64,000 nucleotides of DNA from a beta proteobacterium AAP65 (GCA_001295865.1 LJHW01000005.1:41357-105356); one strand, 5' to 3'. Shown: positions 44,979 through 54,166, counted from the first letter of the stretch. Notes: generated by a model not told the origin, from the sequence alone. Program-made: numbers and translations.

Positions 44979-46361
44979 CTAACGCATGCCTGCACGCGCG
45001 GCCGTGGGCTGCCGCGCGGCGGGCCCGCGCCAAGCTTCATCAGCCCCAGCCTCGGCATCGGTGGTTTCTTCCTCGTCTTCGCAGGCGTGCCACGCGGGCA
45101 AGGGGTCGCGCAGGTCGCGCCAGGCCACGATCTCGCTGTGCGTGTCGTCGTAGCGCAGCTGGCAGGCCGCCAGCGCATCGCGCATCGCGTCCGTATCGAA
45201 CTCGGCGGTGCCGATGAAGGCGAACCGCTGGCAGCGGTCACCCCAGGGCTCGACGCTGGCCGCCAGCAGGGCCTGGCGGGCCGCTTCATCTTGTGGCCAG
45301 CGCGATGCTGGCCGGGCCGCCCACCAGCGGCCGGCCGGCTCCACGCTGAGAAGGCGCTGGTGGCCGGAGAAGGCCACCACCCAATCGGGCCGCGTGGCCA
45401 GCCAGCCGTGCCCGTGCAGGCGCAACAGGCCTGGGACAGGCTGGCACAAAAGCTCGAGCAGGCGCTGGGGGTGGAAGGGGTCGCGCGCTTCGAACAGCAG
45501 CGTCTGCAACGGCGCGCTGCCTGTCGCGGCAGCCGGCGGCTGCGGCCAGGGCCGGCCGTCGAGCACGTGGGCCCAGCCGGCGCGGGCAACCATCGCCTCC
45601 AGGTCCAGGCTGGCGGGCTGCAGCTGCGACAGCACGCGGCTGCCGGGCGGGCAGGCCGGCAGGCCCAGGCTGGTGCAAGGTGCGCAGACGGCTGCTGAAG
45701 CCGTGGCCGGCCAGGCCGCTGGGGCCGGGGCCAGCGCCATGAAGTGCGTCTGCGGGGGCGTGGCCGGGTTCCAGGCTTGCAGCCACTGCCGCAGCGCCTG
45801 CCGCGCCGGCGGGGCCAGGCCGGCCTCGGCCAGCAGCACCACGTGCGTGGCGAACTCCACCTGCGCCAGGCGGGCTGGGCACAGTGTGTCGCGCGCCAGC
45901 TCGCCGGCGAGGTGGCGGGCGTTGAGGCAGGCCACCACGGCTTCCAGACAACACAGGTCGGCACCGCCGCCGTCGGGCCCCGCCGTGCCACGGCGCGCGT
46001 GATTGTCGGCCGCCGCGTCGGGCGCGGTGTCGAACCACGCCGCCCACTCGGCGGGGTCGGCCTCGGGCGGCAGTTGCACCCACAAGGCGTTGCAGCCGTC
46101 TGTCGCGGCGCAGGCCTGCACCGCGGCGCGCAGGGGCGCGGTGTCGTGCAGCCGGCCGGCGATCGCGCCCAGGGCACCCGCCGGGCTGGGTTGCGCCTGG
46201 GCCGACAGGCGCAAGCCCTCGATGCTGAGCACCGCCACGCGGGCCTGCGCGGCAGGCGGCAGGTTTTGCAGCGCGTGGCGCCAGGCCTCGGGCACGTCGC
46301 CGGCGTACAGCGTCACGGGCAGGCGCAAGCCGCGGTGGGGGTGTTGGGCAGGGGCCAGCAT
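44979..46361 (-). CDS. COG0523/CobW-like protein lacking the P-loop
   Basis: 460 residues. The C-terminal CobW domain is clear: FEARDPFHPQRLLELL, GLLRLHGHGWLATRPDWVVA, then WGDRCQRFAFIGTAEFD. The N-terminus starts like a COG0523 GTPase (LPVTLYAGD, residues 14-22), but where GFLGAGKT is expected it reads AGDVPEAWRHAL. No Walker A is present, and the CxCC zinc motif is not seen in its usual form (DLCCLEAVVACLNARH instead). It is probably not a GTPase but a zinc-binding or scaffold relative. It is divergent from znuCBA, and an AT-rich Fur-family-like dyad lies just upstream of the ATG chosen. Confidence 0.8.
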   Translation of the reverse strand: MLAPAQHPHRGLRLPVTLYAGDVPEAWRHALQNLPPAAQARVAVLSIEGLRLSAQAQPSPAGALGAIAGRLHDTAPLRAAVQACAATDGCNALWVQLPPEADPAEWAAWFDTAPDAAADNHARRGTAGPDGGGADLCCLEAVVACLNARHLAGELARDTLCPARLAQVEFATHVVLLAEAGLAPPARQALRQWLQAWNPATPPQTHFMALAPAPAAWPATASAAVCAPCTSLGLPACPPGSRVLSQLQPASLDLEAMVARAGWAHVLDGRPWPQPPAAATGSAPLQTLLFEARDPFHPQRLLELLCQPVPGLLRLHGHGWLATRPDWVVAFSGHQRLLSVEPAGRWWAARPASRWPQDEAARQALLAASVEPWGDRCQRFAFIGTAEFDTDAMRDALAACQLRYDDTHSEIVAWRDLRDPLPAWHACEDEEETTDAEAGADEAWRGPAARQPTAARAGMR

Positions 46362-46369
46362 ATATTGCG

Positions 46370-46389
46370 ATTGCATTATCATTAGCAAT
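46370..46389. promoter_or_regulatory. Candidate Zur/Fur-family box between COG0523-like gene and znu genes
   Basis: An AT-rich imperfect dyad (ATTGC...GCAAT ends around CATTATCATT) in otherwise very GC-rich DNA, lying 9 bases from the COG0523-like start and upstream of znuC. It resembles Fur-family boxes with ATTATCATT-type half-sites. Autoregulated Zur control of both divergent units is the natural inference; the exact box is uncertain. Confidence 0.6.
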
Positions 46390-46500
46390 GCGCCGTTTTC
46401 CAAGCCCCATGCCCCACTGCACCCCTGCCGCTGCCGCCTATCCCGCCCGCACGCTTTCTCCAACCCGGCCTGGCGTCTCAGCACCGGCCGGGCGCTGGCC

Positions 46501-46590
46501 ATGCTGAACGCCGGCGCGGGGACGCGCCTGCTCGTCGCGGCAGGCCTGGTGGCGCTGCTGTGGCTGGCGGTGGCCTGGGCCACGGCATGA
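46501..46590 (+). CDS. Possible 29-residue membrane peptide coupled to znuC
   Basis: A short frame encoding a basic-start, single hydrophobic helix (GTRLLVAAGLVALLWLAVAW ending ATA). Its TGA overlaps the znuC ATG (ATGA), an arrangement that normally reflects a translated upstream gene. No ribosome-binding site is obvious. It could be a small membrane subunit of the transporter or merely a leader peptide coupling ZnuC translation. Confidence 0.45.
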   Translation: MLNAGAGTRLLVAAGLVALLWLAVAWATA

Positions 46591-47411
46591 CAGCGCACAC
46601 CGCGCGCGCCGAGCACAAGGTCAGCGCTCAATCGGGCGCTGCGCTCAGCCTGCACGACCTCACCGTGGCCTACCGCGGCCACCCGGCGGTGCACCACCTG
46701 AGCGGCCAGTTCCGCCGCGGCGCGCTCACCGCCATCGTCGGCCCCAATGGCGCGGGCAAGAGCACCTTGCTGGGCGCCATCGCCGGCCTGGTGCAGCAGC
46801 GCCAGGGCCGGGTGGAAGGCCGCATCGAACGCCCGGCCGGCTTGCGTTTGGCCTACCTGCCACAGGCGGCCGATCTCGACCGCAGCTTTCCGGTGCGCGT
46901 GCACGAGCTGGTGGCCACGGGCCTGTGGGCGCAGCTGGGCAGCTTCGGCGCCGTGCGCGCCGCCGAACGCGCCCGCATCAGCGAGGCGCTGGCCGCCGTG
47001 GGTCTGGCCGGCTTCGAGCAGCGCCTGCTGGGCGAGCTCTCGGCCGGGCAGGCACAGCGTGTGCTTTTCGCGCGTGTGCTGCTGCAAGACGCCACGCTCA
47101 TCCTGCTGGACGAACCCTTCAACGCCATCGACGCCCGCACCACCGCCGACCTGCTGGCGCTGCTGCAGCGCTGGCGCAGCGAGCAGCGCACCGTCATCGC
47201 CGTGCTGCACGACCTGGAACAGGTGCGCAGTGGCTTCGACGAGGTGCTGTTGCTGGCCCGCGAAAAGGTGGCCTGGGGCCCGACGGCCGAGGTCTTGCGC
47301 GCCGAACACCTCTTCCGTGCACGCCAGATGGCCGAGGCCTGGGACGAGCAGGCCGCGCCCTGCACCACCGGGCCGGCGTCGCGCAGGAATGGCTGGAGCG
47401 CCGCGCGATGA
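46587..47411 (+). CDS. znuC: Zinc ABC transporter ATP-binding protein
   Basis: 274 residues. Walker A GPNGAGKST at 52-60, Q-loop YLPQAADLDRSFPV, signature ELSAGQ at 151-156 (usual LSGGQ) and Walker B LILLDEP at 172-178 with the H-loop in VLHDLEQV. It powers metal uptake with the ZnuB-type permease encoded next (ATGA overlap). Zinc rather than manganese is inferred from the zur and ZrgA neighbours. Confidence 0.92.
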   Translation: MTAHTARAEHKVSAQSGAALSLHDLTVAYRGHPAVHHLSGQFRRGALTAIVGPNGAGKSTLLGAIAGLVQQRQGRVEGRIERPAGLRLAYLPQAADLDRSFPVRVHELVATGLWAQLGSFGAVRAAERARISEALAAVGLAGFEQRLLGELSAGQAQRVLFARVLLQDATLILLDEPFNAIDARTTADLLALLQRWRSEQRTVIAVLHDLEQVRSGFDEVLLLAREKVAWGPTAEVLRAEHLFRARQMAEAWDEQAAPCTTGPASRRNGWSAAR

Positions 47412-48277
47412 CCGACGGTCTGCTGCAACCCTTCACCGAATTCGCGTTCATGCGCCGCGCCTTGGTGGCCACCTGGGCGCTGGCGCTGGGCAGTGCGCCC
47501 ATAGGCTGCATCCTGGTGCTGCGCCGCATGAGCCTGGTGGGCGACGCCATGGCCCACGCCGTGCTGCCCGGCGCCGCGGCGGGTTTCCTGCTGGCGGGCC
47601 TGTCGCTGCCGGCCATGAGCGCGGGCGGTTTCATCGCCGCACTGGCCGTGGCCCTGGCCGCCGGCTGGGTGACACGCGCCACGCCGCAGCGTGAAGACGC
47701 CAGCTTCGCGGCTTTCTATCTCATTGCGCTGGCCCTGGGCGTGCTGCTGGTCTCACTGCGCGGCAGCCAGGTCGACCTGATGCACATGCTTTTTGGCAGC
47801 GTGCTGGCGGTGGACGACATCGCGCTGTGGCAGATCGCCGGCGTGGCCAGCCTCACCTTGCTGCTGCTGGCGCTGATGATCCGGCCGCTGGCGCTGGAGA
47901 GCTTCGACCCCGGCTACCTGCGCAGCGTGGGCGGCCCCGGCGCGCTGGTGCACGGCTTGCTGCTGGTGCTGCTGGTGGCCAACCTGGTGAGCGCCTTCCA
48001 GGCCCTGGGCACGCTGATGGCCGTGGGGCTGATGATGCTGCCGGCCGCCGCCGCGCGCTTCTGGGCCGCCAGCCTGCTGGGCATGGCCGCCGTGGCGGTG
48101 CTGATGGGCGGCCTGGCCGGCACGGCCGGGCTGCTGCTGAGCTACCACGCCGAACTGCCTTCGGGCCCTTGCATCGTGCTGGTGTGCGGCGCGGGCTATG
48201 TGCTGTCGGTGCTGTGCGGCCCGCGCGACGGCGTGCTGCCTCGCCTGCTGCGCCGGCCGCGGCACCGCGTGGCCTGA
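47408..48277 (+). CDS. znuB: Zinc ABC transporter permease
   Basis: 289 residues, about eight transmembrane helices. The ABC-3 family signature VLRRMSLVGDAMAHAVLPGA lies near residue 40, and the coupling region FGSVLAVDDIALWQIAG follows in the middle. It forms the membrane channel for ZnuC/ZnuA. Translation overlaps znuC by ATGA, and znuA starts 71 bases downstream. Confidence 0.93.
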   Translation: MTDGLLQPFTEFAFMRRALVATWALALGSAPIGCILVLRRMSLVGDAMAHAVLPGAAAGFLLAGLSLPAMSAGGFIAALAVALAAGWVTRATPQREDASFAAFYLIALALGVLLVSLRGSQVDLMHMLFGSVLAVDDIALWQIAGVASLTLLLLALMIRPLALESFDPGYLRSVGGPGALVHGLLLVLLVANLVSAFQALGTLMAVGLMMLPAAAARFWAASLLGMAAVAVLMGGLAGTAGLLLSYHAELPSGPCIVLVCGAGYVLSVLCGPRDGVLPRLLRRPRHRVA

Positions 48278-48348
48278 GGCCGGTGCTGACGCGAAAGCCC
48301 ACCGCGTTCACGGCCCACCGATATTCGTGTTCTGACTCGCCCTTCCCC

Positions 48349-49260
48349 ATGCCTTCGAAATCCTCCGTTCGGCGCCGCCAGGCCCTGGCCTGGCTCTGCG
48401 CCACCGCCCTGCCCCTGCTGGCACGCCCCGCGGCCGCAGACAACACGTCCGCGCCGCGCATCGTCGCCAGCTTCTCCATCCTGGCCGATGTGGCGCGCGA
48501 GCTGGCCCCGGCCGGCACCGAGGTGACGGCCCTCGTCGGCCCCGACGCCGATGCCCACGTCTTCGAAGCCCGGCCTGCCGACGGCCGCCGCCTCGCGCAA
48601 GCCGACCTGGTGCTGATGAATGGCCTGAACTTCGAAGGCTGGATGGAGCGCCTGGTCAACGTCTCGGGCTACCGCGGGACCGTGGTCGTGCTCAGCGAAG
48701 GCGTGCCCACGCGCCAGGCCGGCCGCGCCGTGGACCCGCACATCTGGCAAGACCCGGCGCTGATGCGCCGTTGCGTGGCGCAACTCGCCAGCGCGCTGCA
48801 GCAGCGCTGGCCGGCGCAGGCCGCAGAAATCCAGGCGCGCGAGGCCGCCTACCTGCGCCGCCTTGACGACACCGACGCCCGCATCCGCACGCTGCTGGCC
48901 GCCGTGCCGCGTGCGCAGCGCCGCGTGATCACCTCGCACGACGCCTTCGGCTACTTCGGCGCCGCCTACGGCATCGACTTCATCGCCCCGCAGGGCTGGA
49001 ACACACACAGCGAACCTTCTGCCGCCGCGGTGGGGCGCATCGTGCGCCAGGTGCAGGCCATGGGCGTGCGGGCGATCTTTGTCGAGAACATCAGCGACCC
49101 GCGCCTGGTGCAGCGCATCGCCAGCGAAGGTGGCGCGCGTGTGGGTGGCACCTTGTACTCGGACGCGCTCTCGCGCCCCGGCGGCCCGGCCGACACCTAC
49201 CTGCGCCTGCTCGAACACAACGCCCGCACGCTGGCCGAAGCGCTGGCACCCGGGCCCTGA
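48349..49260 (+). CDS. znuA: Periplasmic zinc/manganese-binding protein of the ABC transporter
   Basis: 303 residues. An Arg-rich signal peptide (VRRRQALAWL...RPAAA) is followed by the cluster A-I metal-binding fold. Likely ligands are H70 (GPDADAHVFEARP), H131 (DPHIWQDP), H197 (ITSHDAFGYF) and D272 (GGTLYSDALS). It lacks the long His-rich loop of E. coli ZnuA, so selectivity rests on context (Zur, ZrgA). The RRR motif could allow Tat export, but Sec is as likely. Confidence 0.9.
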   Translation: MPSKSSVRRRQALAWLCATALPLLARPAAADNTSAPRIVASFSILADVARELAPAGTEVTALVGPDADAHVFEARPADGRRLAQADLVLMNGLNFEGWMERLVNVSGYRGTVVVLSEGVPTRQAGRAVDPHIWQDPALMRRCVAQLASALQQRWPAQAAEIQAREAAYLRRLDDTDARIRTLLAAVPRAQRRVITSHDAFGYFGAAYGIDFIAPQGWNTHSEPSAAAVGRIVRQVQAMGVRAIFVENISDPRLVQRIASEGGARVGGTLYSDALSRPGGPADTYLRLLEHNARTLAEALAPGP

Positions 49261-49311
49261 GCGCGTGAAACCCGGTCAGTGCACCCAACCCACCCGACGA
49301 AGGAGCCCCGC

Positions 49312-49851
49312 ATGACACACCCCCACCGCCTGCCTTGCACCGCCCTCGGTGCCACGCTGCTCGCCTTGGCGCTGGCGGCCCCTGGTGCCGCCCTCGCTGG
49401 CAAGGCGCACGAACATGGCGTGGTGAAACTCGACGTCGCGGTCGACGGCGCCACCCTCACCGTGACGCTGGACACCCCGCTGGACAGCGTGCTGGGCTTC
49501 GAACGCGCCCCGCGCACCCCCGCCGAGCGGCGCGCGGCCGATGAAGCCCTGAGCCGGCTGCGCAACACCGCCGGCCTCTTCATCCCCAGCGCAGCGGCCG
49601 CCTGTACCGCCGCGCCCCCGGAGGTGAAGGCACCGGTGCTGGAAGCCAGCCCCCCCGCTCAGAAGGACGGTCACGCCGACCTGGAAGCCACCTACACCTG
49701 GCGCTGCGAGCAGCCGGCGCAGTTGCGTGAACTCGGGCTGCAGCTCTTCGCCAGGTTTGCGCGCATGCAGCGCATCGAGGCCCAGGTGGCCGGTGCTACC
49801 GCGCAGAAGAAGCTCACCTTGCGCCGGCCGGCCGGCAAGCTGCCGCTCTGA
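49312..49851 (+). CDS. DUF2796 (ZrgA-type) periplasmic zinc uptake protein
   Basis: 179 residues. A signal peptide ending AALA leads into GKAHEHGVVKLDVAVDGATL, the typical DUF2796/ZrgA opening with His/Glu metal ligands. LDTPLDSVLGFERAPRTPAE and a Cys-containing C-terminal half with LFARFARMQRIEAQV follow. ZrgA-type proteins help zinc import in other bacteria. It lies 51 bases after znuA with a strong GAAGGAG site and is probably cotranscribed with znuCBA. A start 33 bases upstream is possible but lacks such a site. Confidence 0.88.
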   Translation: MTHPHRLPCTALGATLLALALAAPGAALAGKAHEHGVVKLDVAVDGATLTVTLDTPLDSVLGFERAPRTPAERRAADEALSRLRNTAGLFIPSAAAACTAAPPEVKAPVLEASPPAQKDGHADLEATYTWRCEQPAQLRELGLQLFARFARMQRIEAQVAGATAQKKLTLRRPAGKLPL

Positions 49852-49940
49852 GGCGAGCCGCAAGCGCCCCCTGCAGCCGGGGTACAGACGCCGCACGCTC
49901 CCCATGTTAGGTTCCGAAGACCGATGGAGGAGCCTCAACC

Positions 49941-51224
49941 ATGAAGCTGTATCGCCCGCAGGCGGCCCTGGCCGCTGTCACCCTGGCCTGCTTGGCCAGC
50001 CCGGCCGCCAATGCCGCCACGCTGGACACCCAGCTCATCGCCAGCGGCTTGACGCAGCCGCTCTATGCCACCTCACCCGTGGCCGGCGGCCCGGTGTTCG
50101 TCGTCGAAAAGGGCGGCACCATCAAGGCGGTGAGCGGGGGCGTCACCAGCAACTTCCTCAGCATCAGCGTCACCAGCAGCGGCGAACAAGGCCTGCTGGG
50201 CCTGGCCTTCGACCCGGGCTATGCCGACCCCAGTTCGGCCGGCTACCGCCGCTTCTTCGTGAACTACACCGACCCGAGCAACCAGGACAGCGTCATCGCC
50301 AGCTACCGCGCCAACGCCAGCGGCCTGAGCGCTGACCCCAGCACACGCCAAGAGGTGATGCGCTTCGACCAGCCCAGCTTCAGCAACCACAAGGCGGGCT
50401 GGATGGGTTTCAAGCCCGGCGACGGCAACCACCTCTACATTGCCACCGGCGACGGCGGCGGCAGCAACGACCCCAGCAACAACGCCCAGAACACCGGCGT
50501 GCTGCTGGGCAAGATGCTGCGCATCAATATCAACGGCGACGACTTCACCAGCCCCAGCATCAACTACGCGATTCCGGGCGACAACCCCTTCGTCGGCGTG
50601 GCGGGTGCCCGCGGCGAGATCTTCGCCACCGGCCTGCGCAACCCCTGGCGCGCCAGCTTCGACAGCCTGACGGGTGCGATGTGGATCGCCGACGTGGGCC
50701 AGAGCGCGCGCGAAGAGATCAACTTCATCGACGCGGCCAGCGGCGGCGGCCAGAACTTCGGTTGGCGCGTGCGCGAAGGCGACATCGCCACGCCGGGCGT
50801 GGGGGGCGCGCTGCAGCCCGGCATGGTCGACCCGCTGCTGGTCTACCCGCGCACCTTCGGACAGTCCATCACCGGCGGCTACGTGGTGCGTGACACCACC
50901 TCGGCGCTTTACGGCCAGTACATCTTCGGCGACTTCGTCAGCGGCCGCATCTGGTCGATCAACGGCGACGGCAGCCCGCAGACCATGGCCAGCGCCACCG
51001 AATGGACGGCCATGCTCGATGCCGGCGCGGCAGGCGCTTTGGGCAACATCGCCTCTTTCGGCGAAGGTGCTGGCGGCGCGCTCTACATCGTCGACTACGG
51101 CGGCAAGGTGGTGCAGGTGGTGCCCGAGCCCGCCAGCGTGCTGATGATGCTCAGCGGCGCCCTGGCACTGCTGGCCTGGCGCCGGCGCCAGCAGCAAGTG
51201 GATTCAGGCGCCGCAAAACACTGA
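49941..51224 (+). CDS. PQQ-dependent sugar (glucose/sorbosone-type) dehydrogenase with PEP-CTERM anchor
   Basis: 427 residues: signal peptide (ends ANA), six-bladed propeller of the glucose/sorbosone dehydrogenase family (GEQGLLGLAFDPGYADP, HLYIATGDGGGSNDPSNNAQ, GKMLRININGDD, FATGLRNPWRASFDSLTGAM, WIADVGQSAREEIN), then a PEP-CTERM sorting tail (VPEPASVLMMLSGALALLAW followed by RRR). The PEP-CTERM marks export and processing by exosortase in exopolysaccharide producers. Substrate unknown. A GGAGG site precedes the ATG, and a terminator follows 48 bases after the stop. Confidence 0.92.
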   Translation: MKLYRPQAALAAVTLACLASPAANAATLDTQLIASGLTQPLYATSPVAGGPVFVVEKGGTIKAVSGGVTSNFLSISVTSSGEQGLLGLAFDPGYADPSSAGYRRFFVNYTDPSNQDSVIASYRANASGLSADPSTRQEVMRFDQPSFSNHKAGWMGFKPGDGNHLYIATGDGGGSNDPSNNAQNTGVLLGKMLRININGDDFTSPSINYAIPGDNPFVGVAGARGEIFATGLRNPWRASFDSLTGAMWIADVGQSAREEINFIDAASGGGQNFGWRVREGDIATPGVGGALQPGMVDPLLVYPRTFGQSITGGYVVRDTTSALYGQYIFGDFVSGRIWSINGDGSPQTMASATEWTAMLDAGAAGALGNIASFGEGAGGALYIVDYGGKVVQVVPEPASVLMMLSGALALLAWRRRQQQVDSGAAKH

Positions 51225-51272
51225 GCTTGGACAGTGCGAAGCAGGCCGCGGGCCTGCAGCGTGGTTGCAGCA

Positions 51273-51294
51273 AGCCCCGCCTGCGGGGCTTTTT
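51273..51294 (+). terminator. Rho-independent terminator after the dehydrogenase gene
   Basis: An 8-bp perfect stem AGCCCCGC / GCGGGGCT with a tight CT loop is followed by TTTT. It lies between the dehydrogenase and the metallo-hydrolase genes, indicating separate transcription. Confidence 0.85.
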
Positions 51295-51366
51295 CATTGC
51301 CGTGCGCACGCGGCTCTAGAATATCGGCGGCGGCTTATATCAAGACCAGCCTGCGAAGGAGCCCCC

Positions 51367-52410
51367 ATGCGCCCTGGCCCTCAGCCGCACCACCCGCACC
51401 ACCGGCCCCAACGGCGCAACTTTCTGCGCCACACGCTGCTGGCCGGCGTGGGCGGTGCTTTGCTCTCGCCGCCGGCCTTGCAATTCGCCAGCGCAGCGGG
51501 CGACTTCATCCGCGGCCCCGCCGTGCCCGACCAGCCGCTGCAGCGGCTGAGCCCGCGTGTGGCCCTGGTCTTTGCGCCCGACGGTTTTCCCACCCCCGAG
51601 AACCTCGGGATGATGGCCAACATCGTCTTCGTCATCACTTCGGTGGGCGTGGTCGTGCTGGACACCGGCGCCTCGGTGCAGATCGGCGAGATGGCCTTGC
51701 GCCGGCTGCGCACGCTGACCGACCGGCCCGTGGTGGCCGTCGTCAACTCGCACTACCACGGCGACCATTTCCTGGGTAACGACGCCTTCGTGCAGGCCGC
51801 CGGCCCCGCACTGCCCATCTACGCCCACCCCGCAGCGCGCGAGCTGATCCAGGGCGTGGCCGGCAGCAGCTGGCGCTCGATGATGGAGCGCTGGACCCAA
51901 GGCGCCTCCTTGGGCACCCGCGTCGTGGCACCGAACCGCGAAGCCCAGCACGGGCTGGTGCTGCGCTTCGGCGACACGACGCTGAGGTTCCACCACCACG
52001 GGCGCGCGCACACCGAAGCCGATCTCTGCGTGGAAGTGGTCGAAGACCGGGTGGTCTACGTCGGCGACGTGGCCATGAACGGCCGCATCGCGAACATGGA
52101 CGACGGCAGCTACCTCGGCACGCTGAAGACCTTCGACGCGCTGGAAGCCGCCGTGCCAGGCGCCTTGTGGGTGCCGGGTCACGGGCAGCCAAGCAAGCAG
52201 TTGCTCGTGGAGCAACGTGAACTCTTCGCGGGCATCTACGGGCAGTGCGCCGCGGCCGTGAAGGCCGGCGAAGACGAAGCCCAGGCGCGGCGCCGCGTGC
52301 TGGCCTACCCCCCCGTGGCCGCGCACGCGGCGCGCACACAAGGGTGGGAGAACAACATCGGCAAATACATCAGCCTGGCCTACCTGGAAGCCGAAAAAGA
52401 GAACTTCTAG
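51367..52410 (+). CDS. Tat-exported metallo-beta-lactamase-fold hydrolase
   Basis: 347 residues. Twin-arginine signal RRNFLRH (16-22) and hydrophobic core ending FASA place it in the periplasm. The MBL zinc motif is H129-Y-H131-G-D-H134, with further ligands likely in FHHHGRAHTEADLCVE, YVGDVAMNGR and WVPGHGQP. It resembles the quinoprotein-relay zinc metallohydrolase group, and the neighbouring PQQ-type dehydrogenase fits that, though the two are separated by a terminator. Actual substrate unknown. An AAGGAG site precedes the ATG. Confidence 0.85.
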   Translation: MRPGPQPHHPHHRPQRRNFLRHTLLAGVGGALLSPPALQFASAAGDFIRGPAVPDQPLQRLSPRVALVFAPDGFPTPENLGMMANIVFVITSVGVVVLDTGASVQIGEMALRRLRTLTDRPVVAVVNSHYHGDHFLGNDAFVQAAGPALPIYAHPAARELIQGVAGSSWRSMMERWTQGASLGTRVVAPNREAQHGLVLRFGDTTLRFHHHGRAHTEADLCVEVVEDRVVYVGDVAMNGRIANMDDGSYLGTLKTFDALEAAVPGALWVPGHGQPSKQLLVEQRELFAGIYGQCAAAVKAGEDEAQARRRVLAYPPVAAHAARTQGWENNIGKYISLAYLEAEKENF

Positions 52411-52420
52411 ACCGTGTCGC

Positions 52421-53977
52421 TCAGCGTGCGCCGGGCGCCAGCCGGAAGGCCGACACCGCCTGCACCAGGTGCTGGGCCTGCTGCTTCAGGCTCTCGGCCG
52501 CGGCACTGCTTTCCTCCACCAGCGCGGCGTTCTGCTGGGTCGCCTGGTCGATCTGGCCGATGGCCTCGCCGACCTGACCCACGCCCTGGCTCTGTTCCGC
52601 GCTCGCGCCGCTGATCTCGCCGACGATGTCGGTCACGCGGCGGATGGCGCTCACCACTTCGCCCATCTGGCTGCCGGCACGGTCGACCAGCGCGCTGCCC
52701 TCGGCCACGCGTTCGACGCTGGTGCCGATGAGGGTCTTGATCTCCTTGGCCGCGGTGGCGCTGCGCTGCGCGAGGCTGCGCACCTCGCTGGCCACCACGG
52801 CAAAACCACGGCCCTGCTCACCGGCACGGGCCGCTTCCACAGCGGCGTTGAGCGCCAGGATGTTGGTCTGGAAAGCAATGCCGTCGATGGTGCCGATGAT
52901 GTCGGCGATCTTCTGGCTGCTTTCCTGGATGCCCTTCATCGTTTGAACCACCTCGCCCACCACCTGGCCACCGCGGGCGGCCACGTCGCTGGCCTCGGTG
53001 GCCAGGGCGCTGGCCTGGCGCGCGTTCTCGGCGTTCAGGCGCACGGTGGCGCCGAGTTCTTCCATCGAGGCCGCGGTCTGCTCCAGCGCGCTGGCCTGTT
53101 CTTCGGTGCGCTGGCTCAGGTCGGCACTGCCAGCGGCCACTTGCGAAGAGCCGGTGGCGATGCTGTCGCTGCTGCTGCGCACGGTGCTCACGATGCCGGC
53201 GAGTTGCGTGTTCATCGCCTTCAGTGCCGAGAGCAATTGACCGGCTTCGTCACGGCGCTTCACCTCGATGCGTGCACTGAGGTCGCCCGAGGCCACCTTC
53301 TCCGCGACATCGACCGCCTGCTGAATCGGCCCGACGATGGAGCGACTGGTCACCCCCACCATCAGCGCGGCGAGGGCCGCGGCAGCCAGCATCATGCCGA
53401 CGCTCAGCAAGGCGGCGCGACGCGCCTGGGCATTGGAAGACTGCAGGTGTTCGGCGGACAGGCTGGCGATGTTCTCGGCCACCTTGTCGACCAGCGCGGC
53501 TGGCGCACGGTCCATGCCCTTGACGGCCGCATCGCCGACGCTCGCATCAAAGTCTGCGGCGGTGAAGTCCTGGTAGGCCTTGCGATAGCCGCGCCCCATC
53601 TCGGCATGCGCACTCGCGAACTCTTCGACGAGCCGGCGCGCTTCGCCTGGTGGCAGTGCCTGGACCAGTTGCGCGGCTTGCGCAGCGACTTCCGACTCCT
53701 GGGTCTGGAAGGCCGTCCAGTAACGCTCCAGCTGCTTCGGGTCCTTGCCACGCAGCAGCGTGTTCTTCCACTCTTGCACCTGGGTCTTGAAGCCGACCAG
53801 CATCGCCGTGGCCCGGCGTTCGTTGCCGAGGTCGACCTCGTTGATGTGCGAAATCTCGGTCAGTGCCGCTCGCAGCTGGTACATGCCGAAGAGGCCGGCG
53901 CCCACAGCGAGCAGCAGCGCGAGGCCCATCACCAGCGGCAGGCGCACGCTGATCTTGAGGTTGTTCATCCAGTTCAT
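52421..53977 (-). CDS. Methyl-accepting chemotaxis protein
   Basis: 518 residues. TM1 ([20 protein letters not shown]) is followed by a ~150-residue periplasmic four-helix sensor, TM2 near 190-213, a HAMP domain, and the cytoplasmic signalling hairpin with the tip [20 protein letters not shown] and [20 protein letters not shown]. No C-terminal NWETF-type methyltransferase tether is present. I chose the ATG of [14 protein letters not shown], with AAAGGAAG upstream. A sigma-28 promoter precedes it, so expression should follow the flagellar cascade. The ligand is unknown. Confidence 0.93.
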   Translation of the reverse strand: MNWMNNLKISVRLPLVMGLALLLAVGAGLFGMYQLRAALTEISHINEVDLGNERRATAMLVGFKTQVQEWKNTLLRGKDPKQLERYWTAFQTQESEVAAQAAQLVQALPPGEARRLVEEFASAHAEMGRGYRKAYQDFTAADFDASVGDAAVKGMDRAPAALVDKVAENIASLSAEHLQSSNAQARRAALLSVGMMLAAAALAALMVGVTSRSIVGPIQQAVDVAEKVASGDLSARIEVKRRDEAGQLLSALKAMNTQLAGIVSTVRSSSDSIATGSSQVAAGSADLSQRTEEQASALEQTAASMEELGATVRLNAENARQASALATEASDVAARGGQVVGEVVQTMKGIQESSQKIADIIGTIDGIAFQTNILALNAAVEAARAGEQGRGFAVVASEVRSLAQRSATAAKEIKTLIGTSVERVAEGSALVDRAGSQMGEVVSAIRRVTDIVGEISGASAEQSQGVGQVGEAIGQIDQATQQNAALVEESSAAAESLKQQAQHLVQAVSAFRLAPGAR

Positions 53978-54065
53978 TGGGGGCTTCCTTTCGGCCGGGG
54001 CGAGCGCCGTCCGAACGGTGGATGACCCCCGCAAGTGGGCTCGGACAATCGCGCTTCTGCGGGCC

Positions 54066-54092
54066 TTATCGGCAGCGCCGACAACTACTCAA
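54066..54092 (-). promoter_or_regulatory. Sigma-28 (FliA) promoter of the chemoreceptor gene
   Basis: On the minus strand, TTGAGTAG - 11 bases - GCCGATAA. The -10 element GCCGATAA is perfect. The -35 element matches TAAAGTTT in 4 of 8 positions, including the AGT core. The predicted start is about 80 bases before the receptor ATG. Confidence 0.75.
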
Positions 54093-54166
54093 GGGCCGTG
54101 GGCCGGGCCGCGCGGCGGCAGGCCAGCGCCGCGAACAAGATCACGCCTCGGGCAGCGCGAAGGCGC

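Noticed and set aside
46003..46590. 195-codon plus-strand frame ending at the znuC start
   Set aside because: Most of it lies opposite the COG0523-like gene and is probably non-coding; only the last 29 codons with a membrane helix are kept as a candidate peptide.
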